NCBI GenBank assembly: GCA_020912385.1
Contig: CP087215.1
Span: 744,001 to 808,000 of the forward strand
Length of the DNA: 64,000 nt
Direction: 5' to 3'
Origin: Neofusicoccum parvum
Lineage: Eukaryota; Ascomycota; Dothideomycetes; Botryosphaeriales; Botryosphaeriaceae
Positions 58,357 through 64,000 of the stretch are shown here, one piece after another. The position numbers were made by a program, and so were the translations under genes. Position 1 is the stretch's first letter, and each line of letters opens with the position of its first letter. The notes below the pieces were generated by a model. That model was given only the letters and a program-made list of their open reading frames with translations, was not told where the DNA came from and ran no database searches.

Positions 58357-60526
58357 CTACTTCCCCTTCGCCCCCTCCCTCTTCACCTTGGACCTACCCT
58401 CGAGGTGGGTCCCCACCCAGCGCTCCGGATGCGCCTCCTCGTCCCGCCTCATCGCGGAGGCGATCGCCGCCACCGTCCTCTCCGGCCTCGGCTGGGTGAC
58501 CACTTCCTCACCCTCCATGTTGAGGAATGGGATCTGCTCCCCCTCCCACTCCTCGTTAAACTCCTCCATCTTCTCCCTCTGGTTCGGCATATCCTCCTTG
58601 CTCCACCCAAAATAGTGCCGAGCCTGATGAGCCAGCCACTCGAACTCCTCGTCCATCCACACCCGCGACATCATGTCTGGACGGAGACCGTTGCACTTCC
58701 AAGTGCGGCTCAGGTACTGTAACATCCACTTGTTGAGGATCTTGATGTCCTTGGGGTTGTTCCAGTCGATATCGGCCGGGGTCCGGTTGTCCGTCTTTCC
58801 CCTCCACGTGTACGAGTCCAGCACGCGGTTGCCGGCCTCGTCGTTACGGTAGAAGCGCAACGTGAGGAGCGCCTCGTCGTTCTGGCCGAGCTTGAAGCGC
58901 GGCTCTGGCCCGATCAGCTCGAAGCCGTCGCGACCGGTGACGGGGCCGGCGCCGTTGCGCTGGTGGGGTGGAAGGGCTGCGTGTGTGGTGAAGGGAGCAG
59001 GAGTGGGAGCGGGAGTGGGAGTAGCGGAGGGAGAGGCGACAGTAGCGGCGGTGGCTTTCGCGGTCTTTGTTGTTTTCTTGACCGCGGCGGCTCGAGGAGC
59101 CTTCGAGGTCGCTTTGTTAGCCTTTGACTGGGAAGCGGCAGCACGGCGACGCTTCGTGGGTTGCTCAGAAACGAAGTCGTCGTCAGCGTCATCCATTGGC
59201 GCCATGCGCTTGTTCGCTCCAGATCCCGAGGAGCCTTGAGCCTCGCCAATGTTGCTGCTTGGCTGACTAAGCTCGTTGGTCTTGCTGTCGTTGCCCTCCT
59301 GCTGCGAGCCGGCATTGACCGGAGGCATAGGAGGCACCGTGATGGGTGCCTTCCTGCCTGATCGCCTGACTGGCCCCGCATTGTCCTGAACCGTGACGAT
59401 GTTCGCGCTCGAAGCCCCCTGTGAAGTGCGAATCTTCTTGCTGGCAGGAGCGTCTGTGGTGACGGGCTCCTTCGTGGCTTTGCGCTTGCGGGCCGTAGTG
59501 ACAGCCTCGCTGGAGTCTTGGATAGTGCTTGCCGACTGCTGTGGATTCTGCTTTCCAGCGTTCGGTCTGAGCTTGAGAGTCAAGCCAGAACTAATCGGAG
59601 TCGTTGGGGTGGTGTTCTTGACCAGGATATTGGAAGCAGGATGGGACAGGGCGGTAGCAATCCCAGATGATATGGTGGAGGAGTTGTTGCCTCTAGGAAA
59701 GGTACGGACTTTCAAGCGTACAATTAGGCTGCGCTTTGACTTGAGCTGGGCTGTCTTCCGTTGCGGCTGTGCGTCTCTCGGGCGATTGGGTGGAGGAGGC
59801 ATGTCGGCCGCGGGCCGAGCCGCAGGGGCAATGTCGGAGGAGCGGGGATCGGGCGCGTTGGTATCGAAGCCACCCTGAGCTTCACTGAGCTCATGATCAG
59901 CCCAGGATATGACATCCCTCTTGAATGCCTTTAGATACGCGCTAAGATGGTCGATCGAGCTCCCGCGCGTTTCTTTGGCTTGAGCTACTGCCTTCTCGGC
60001 CTTGACCATCAGGTCAATGAAGAAAAGGACCTGTGGGTCAACGTGACTAGCAGCATCGGCAATCACGTCACTCAACTGAGTGACGCGACCCTGGATGTCG
60101 CCCTCGGCGTTGTTATGGTAGCTGACTATATTTTCAGGCTTAAGGGCGTTGGGGGAGTGAAGAAGCGCGTCGGTCAGTAACCACTGACCGGGAGGCTGTG
60201 GGCGAGGAGCTGCGGGAGCCTGTAAATCAAAGCATTAGAAATGTTTGTCTTCTCATCTGGGTGAGCAAAAATGGATGTTTACCTGGCGCGTAACGCAGTG
60301 AATGCCATGCATGATGCTACCGAAGAGCGATAGCATGTCCTTCTCGGCGGAAGAGGAGACCGGGCGCGGGGGAACAGGCATCCGCTCTGCGGTTCCTGGA
60401 GGTGAATCATGTCAGTACCAGGCAATGAGATGATTTTGAATTCGGCTTACGGTCTTTCTGGCGCTGCATGCGCTCCTTCTTTGCCGTCTGGGTCTCAGCG
60501 CGACGCGTAGAACGTGTGGCGGGCAT
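58357..60526 (-). CDS. Array member C: long SANT/Myb-like tail family protein
   Basis: Three exons on the minus strand: 60526-60451, 60395-60283 and 60219-58357, giving 683 residues. The N-terminus (MPATRSTRRAETQ) is basic. A region at about residues 64-150 (QWLLTDALLHSPNALKPENI, VDPQVLFFIDLMVKAEKAV) is helical. A long Ser/Thr/Lys-rich middle contains SGLTLKLRP, ARKRKATKEP and PTKRRRAAAS-type basic clusters. The family domain begins near residue 495: VTGRDGFELIGPEPRFKLG, LTLRFYRND, YTWRGK, IDWNNPKDIKILNKWMLQYL, WMDEEFEWLAHQARH, EEFNEEWEGE and PRPERTVAAI. It is the longest and best-preserved member; several basic clusters argue for nuclear location. Confidence 0.85.
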
Positions 60527-61684
60527 TGTGATGATGTTGGAGGGGGATAAGAAATTAGGATTGATTGGTGATGAGGATTGTCTTGCTTGAATACAGTGCG
60601 CGTGCTGTTGGGTGGATGGACGAAGAGAGAAGTAGAGGACGATGTGGAAGAAAGGAGGAAGGAAGGGAAGGAAGTCTTCGCGTAGGAAAAACAATTTATA
60701 GATGATGAGACCTTCGCATCCGCCGCGGGTCCGCGCTAGCCGATCTAGGCAGTATTAGCCAGTTGATGGGGGTTACGACATTAGACTGCTGGCTTACCAC
60801 TTTTGGTAACACTTAACACCTACTCCCTTCTGCCGCCGTGCACCGCACCGTCCGGCGGCACGCCTACGGGCTCTGCTGGCTCTCCTATTGGGCCAAACCA
60901 TTCACTCTGGGTTGCGTCATATATGGAGGATGCTCTTCACTATGAGAGCGTCTATTCGATGAATTAGGCTGCGCTATTGTCGTGTTGAAGAGTCCGAACA
61001 GCATACGCTGGGTTGTAATGTATATGACAAAAGGTAGCATATATTAAGTAGACCTTGATCCCCTTAGCTGTAATGAACACCTGCACGTCGACCTACAGAG
61101 TTGAATGAGGAACTCTGGGCCAGGGAGTTGCTTCGAAAGGTGTGAAAAGATCCAGTGACTTCAATGAAGCGCCAGCAAGTATACTGCGGCCGGCTTCAAT
61201 ACGTAAGGAAAATAGCCGTTTAAAAGATGCAGAAGTGGGCGACCTGATGTAAACAATTATACAAGGGGTATCGTTACTGCCATAGAAGATAGTCTAGAAC
61301 TATAGTTCATTTATGAATCGGGCTTAATATTTAAGAAGACTGGTGGAAATGCAAAAGCCAGTAGTGTAATACACAAGGCCTTCAGCCTTTAGGCTGAACA
61401 GAGACTCCAAAAACTGTAAAAAGCCGCAATCAGAGCCAAGTATAGAAAGCCTTCCATGTATGTGCTCCATAATTTGTCCCCCGTCTTTGTGTCCTTGGAT
61501 GACAACGTGTTGCTGTTCTGAAAGGCTGACTCGCGGCATTGTTCTCGAAATAACTCTTTGTATGACCTGAGAAACGTTGCTTTGTGTTTACACTGACTGG
61601 AGACTTGAGAGAGCGAGTGTCAGCCGAATTCGTTGCAGCCGAGCTCTTCCTGCATGAGGGCCCTACCTGGTTGGTGACAGAATA
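60527..61684. other. AT-rich spacer of the paralogue array
   Basis: 1.16 kb with low GC between 60,900 and 61,550. A 71-codon minus frame at 61,324-61,539 has no family resemblance. Position suggests the lost C-terminal domain of the pseudogene just upstream should have been here, but no trace is readable. Confidence 0.45.
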
Positions 61685-62795
61685 CTAAGTGGCAGCCTGA
61701 GGTTTCTTGGTACTACGTTCCTCCAAGTTTTCGGCTGTTTCTGAGTTTTTGCGCTTGCGGGCTTGCTGAATAAGAGTACCAGACGTGTCCTTGGTAGGAG
61801 AGGCAACGGTACAGGCTCTAAGGTTGGACTCCCGCGCCTTAGGCTTTGCCACACCCAATCTCAACCTCAGCTTGATGCCTGAGTTCACTTGTGAAGCTGC
61901 GGAAGAGCTGTCAGATTCCGCACTGGAAGAGAGAGCAGGCGTGATGGCCGCAGTTTGACTGGCAACCGCAGTAGTGGCGGCGGCAGAGGCACGCGTGAGT
62001 GGACGTACTGCCGTGGCGGAGCTCATGGCGGGGTTCGGAACAGCAGCGGCTGAAGCGTGCATGCGCCTGAGGGCGGCAGCGTGAGATTTCTTCCTGTTCG
62101 CCTCCTGCTTCAACATCTTCCGTTCAGCAGCCTCGAACTTCTTGTAGGGCTTAATCGAACCCTCGACACCATGAGCTTTGATTAGCTCGTTCCTCTTCTC
62201 CATCTTCTTCACCATGTTAAGCTAATTATCTACGCCCATATCCTGGCGGAGCTTCTCTCTCATGTGCTTCCTATGCTCTGCAGCCCGACGAGTGCGCTCT
62301 GCCAGACTCATATTCTCGGAAGGAGTGATGGCAGAGGCTTGCGGACTGGTATCGAGCAATTCGGGGTATGTACGCGTGTACAACTCCCCGGTCTCGCCAA
62401 AAAGGCACGCGGCGTAGTCAAATTGGCCTGGCGAACCTCACGATGGCCATCCAGGTATAGAAATGTATCGGCGATGGCGTTGTCTGTATCGTGGGCGAGG
62501 GCGTGGGACCGCATGATGCGTTCGGCTGCGGGGTTACCGACAGTGTGCGGATTGGGGAGCTTGTCGAGGTTGTTCTTGATTTGACTGTATTGCCACTCGA
62601 TCCTCTCGGAGACAGGCGAGCGAGGACACTGCACAGGAGCTTGGGGAGGGCCGTTAGCATGATTAGCTAAAAATAGCAAACATCGGTGGGAAACAATGCA
62701 ATTGGGTTGGGCGACTGCTTACTGTATCCGCTGCTGTTTGATAGCGGCTGAGCGGCAGCGCCATTAAATGTGTCAGTTGGACTAATAGCAGGCAT
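61685..62795 (-). pseudogene. Array member D: broken, domain-less relative of member C
   Basis: Exon 1 is 62795-62723 (MPAISPTDTFNGAAAQPLSN), then a 56-nt intron with GTAAGC and TTTTTAG (an alternative AG lies downstream), then coding-like sequence to 61685. Two lesions are visible: the reading frame changes near 62,418-62,430, where no usable splice pair exists, and an in-frame TAG lies at 62222-62224. Coding character continues on both sides (MSLAERTRRAAEHRKHM before it, MVKKMEKRNELIKAHG after it). The 3' part holds SGIKLRLRLG and QQARKRKNSE, echoing SGLTLKLRP and ARKRK in member C. It stops before any C-terminal family domain. Likely a pseudogene; an uncalled intron is the main alternative. 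Confidence 0.6.
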
Positions 62796-63435
62796 CTTCT
62801 AGGAGGTAAACGTCTGGATTGCGCGCAATGTTCTTGTGAGAATGTAAGGTTATGAGGGTCGACGATGCGTTGTTATGGTTGTCGGAAGGCTGGGTGCGGA
62901 GAGAAAGGTTGGCGATGTTGTGGAGAAGGAGGAAGAGTTCGCGCCGTAGTATCAGCACTTTAACCCAACTCTCATGTGTTTACAGGGCGTAGAAAGTTTC
63001 AAAACACCACAGAGTGTTAGGCAATTTGGACCACCAGTTCGATATGATTGTTGCTGCCTCGGTGTTTAACACCAAGATCTGTCCGCCGCCTTCCGCAAAT
63101 GCCATTTGTGAGGCAAAATACCAGCATATTTTCCACGATCGTGATGAACTCAGACGCTGCCCGTTCGAATACAAAGCCCATTGAGACCATGGCCAAGATG
63201 TGGTCTCTTTGTCTCCACTTCTGAAGCGTTTATAAGCTGATGAAACAAAGAAAATTAGATGCAACGCCCGGTTATCATCGCCGACCTGCACGTTGACATT
63301 CGGAACGGCGTCGTGGTAGTAGACAGCTTTAGGATCTTAGATCCCATACCCTATGCCAAAGAAAATTTCTCATGCGTCCCCGACTGCCACTGAAATTACC
63401 GACTGTTCGTCCTCCTCTACGTCTCCGCCCGCAGA
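62796..63435. other. Intergenic spacer of the paralogue array
   Basis: 640 bp. A 103-codon minus frame (62,980-63,291) has high Trp/Ser content and no resemblance to the array family; not called. Confidence 0.45.
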
Positions 63436-64000
63436 TTATTGTTTAATCTTCTTCTCAGGCTTGCGACCTTTAGAGACCTTTGAACTTGCAATCTTCCCAT
63501 TCGCTTTCAGCTTGCCACCGACGCCAGCACCATCGCTCTCGTATAGCGTCACCCATAGGTTGTGACGGTTCACATGCGACGTGATACCGTGCACCGTCCT
63601 GTTCGGACGCGGATCCGTCTGCTTCGCCTCTCCATTCTCATCCACGTACATCTCGCAGCGCCCAGCCCAGAACCGGTTGAACTCCTCGCACATCTGCTTA
63701 GCAGACGGACGGGGGTCGGCGTACTTGTGCCGCTCTGCCTGATCCCTGAGCCACTGACACTCCTCCTCCGTCCACTTGCGGAGTGTCATGTCCTCGCGCA
63801 GGGGCGGGCAGCCCCAGCGGCGGAGCCACTGATTGGCCCACTTGTTCAGGTTGGCCATCTCTACCGCGCTGTCCCAGTCCAGGTCTGAGACCTTGCGCTC
63901 GCCGGTTTTGGACCAGGTGTGGGACTTCTTGACGCGGGAGCCATCCTTGTCGTTGCAGAAGTAGTGAATCGTCAGTTTGTCCGTCTGATCCTGGCCCACG
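63436..64000 (-). CDS. Array member E: SANT/Myb-like tail family protein (partial, 5' end outside)
   Basis: The window ends inside this gene; 187 C-terminal residues are visible and the frame is open to the edge. They hold the family domain: LTIHYFCNDKDGSRV, HTWSKTG, LDWDSAVEMANLNKWANQWLRRWG, RKWTEEECQWLRDQAERH, CEEFNRFWAGRC and PRPNRTVHGITSHVNRH, then a basic Lys/Gly tail. This copy shows the SANT/Myb-like character best: a WTEEE helix, then an FNRFWAGR helix, then RTVHGITSHV. It aligns most closely with member C (IDWNNPKDIKILNKWMLQYL, EEFNEEWEGE, PRPERTVAAI). Confidence 0.82.
   Translation of the reverse strand, partial: VGQDQTDKLTIHYFCNDKDGSRVKKSHTWSKTGERKVSDLDWDSAVEMANLNKWANQWLRRWGCPPLREDMTLRKWTEEECQWLRDQAERHKYADPRPSAKQMCEEFNRFWAGRCEMYVDENGEAKQTDPRPNRTVHGITSHVNRHNLWVTLYESDGAGVGGKLKANGKIASSKVSKGRKPEKKIKQ

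Noticed and set aside
61324..61539. Frame of 71 codons as remnant of the lost domain of array member D
   Set aside because: None of the family landmarks (LNxW, FNxxWxGR) is present.
62980..63291. Frame of 103 codons on the minus strand between array units
   Set aside because: No similarity to the array domain, no splice partner; could be a relic but cannot be supported.

Overview
The window is nuclear DNA from a filamentous ascomycete (Pezizomycotina; a Dothideomycete is my best guess). The evidence is short spliceosomal introns (about 45-140 nt, branch sites close to CTAAC or CTGAC), high GC, and families typical of these fungi: Zn2Cys6 regulator, HET domain, fungal rhodopsin-type membrane protein, acetamidase, type-B carboxylesterase and MFS drug-type carriers. 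I rebuilt gene models by joining reading frames at GT-AG (twice GC-AG) sites and checking phase. No tRNA, rRNA, CRISPR array or transposase was seen.

Layout. 1-15.9 kb is gene-poor: a degenerate zinc-finger-like gene (1.0-2.2 kb), a secreted carboxylesterase (3.4-5.4 kb, minus), a small acidic protein (7.5-8.2 kb) and a GIGGAGN-motif protein (9.8-10.8 kb, minus), separated by long GC-rich tracts with no supportable gene. 15.9-29.6 kb looks like an accessory metabolic block: acetamidase-type amidase, HET protein, MFS carrier, Zn2Cys6 regulator, phytanoyl-CoA-dioxygenase-like oxygenase and FAD monooxygenase. The carrier and regulator share one divergent promoter, and the two oxygenases share another. 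Both promoters are enriched in the same TCGGAA/TTCCGA hexamer, so I propose that the regulator controls all four genes. 29.7-50.3 kb holds an F-box-like protein, a 7-TM rhodopsin-type protein, the V-ATPase assembly factor Rav1, a PRMT3-type arginine methyltransferase, two unrecognised proteins (one with acidic repeats) and a second MFS carrier, all on the minus strand.

52.0-64.0 kb is the most unusual part. A decayed paralogue of the first gene is followed by a head-to-tail, minus-strand array: three intact genes, one pseudogene and one gene cut by the window edge. The three intact genes and the edge gene share a C-terminal domain of about 130-150 residues with a SANT/Myb-like tail behind variable, low-complexity N-termini. 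I do not recognise this family by name.

A second window-wide pattern is a switch in third-codon-position composition inside many genes, from C-ending to G-ending codons along the sense strand.
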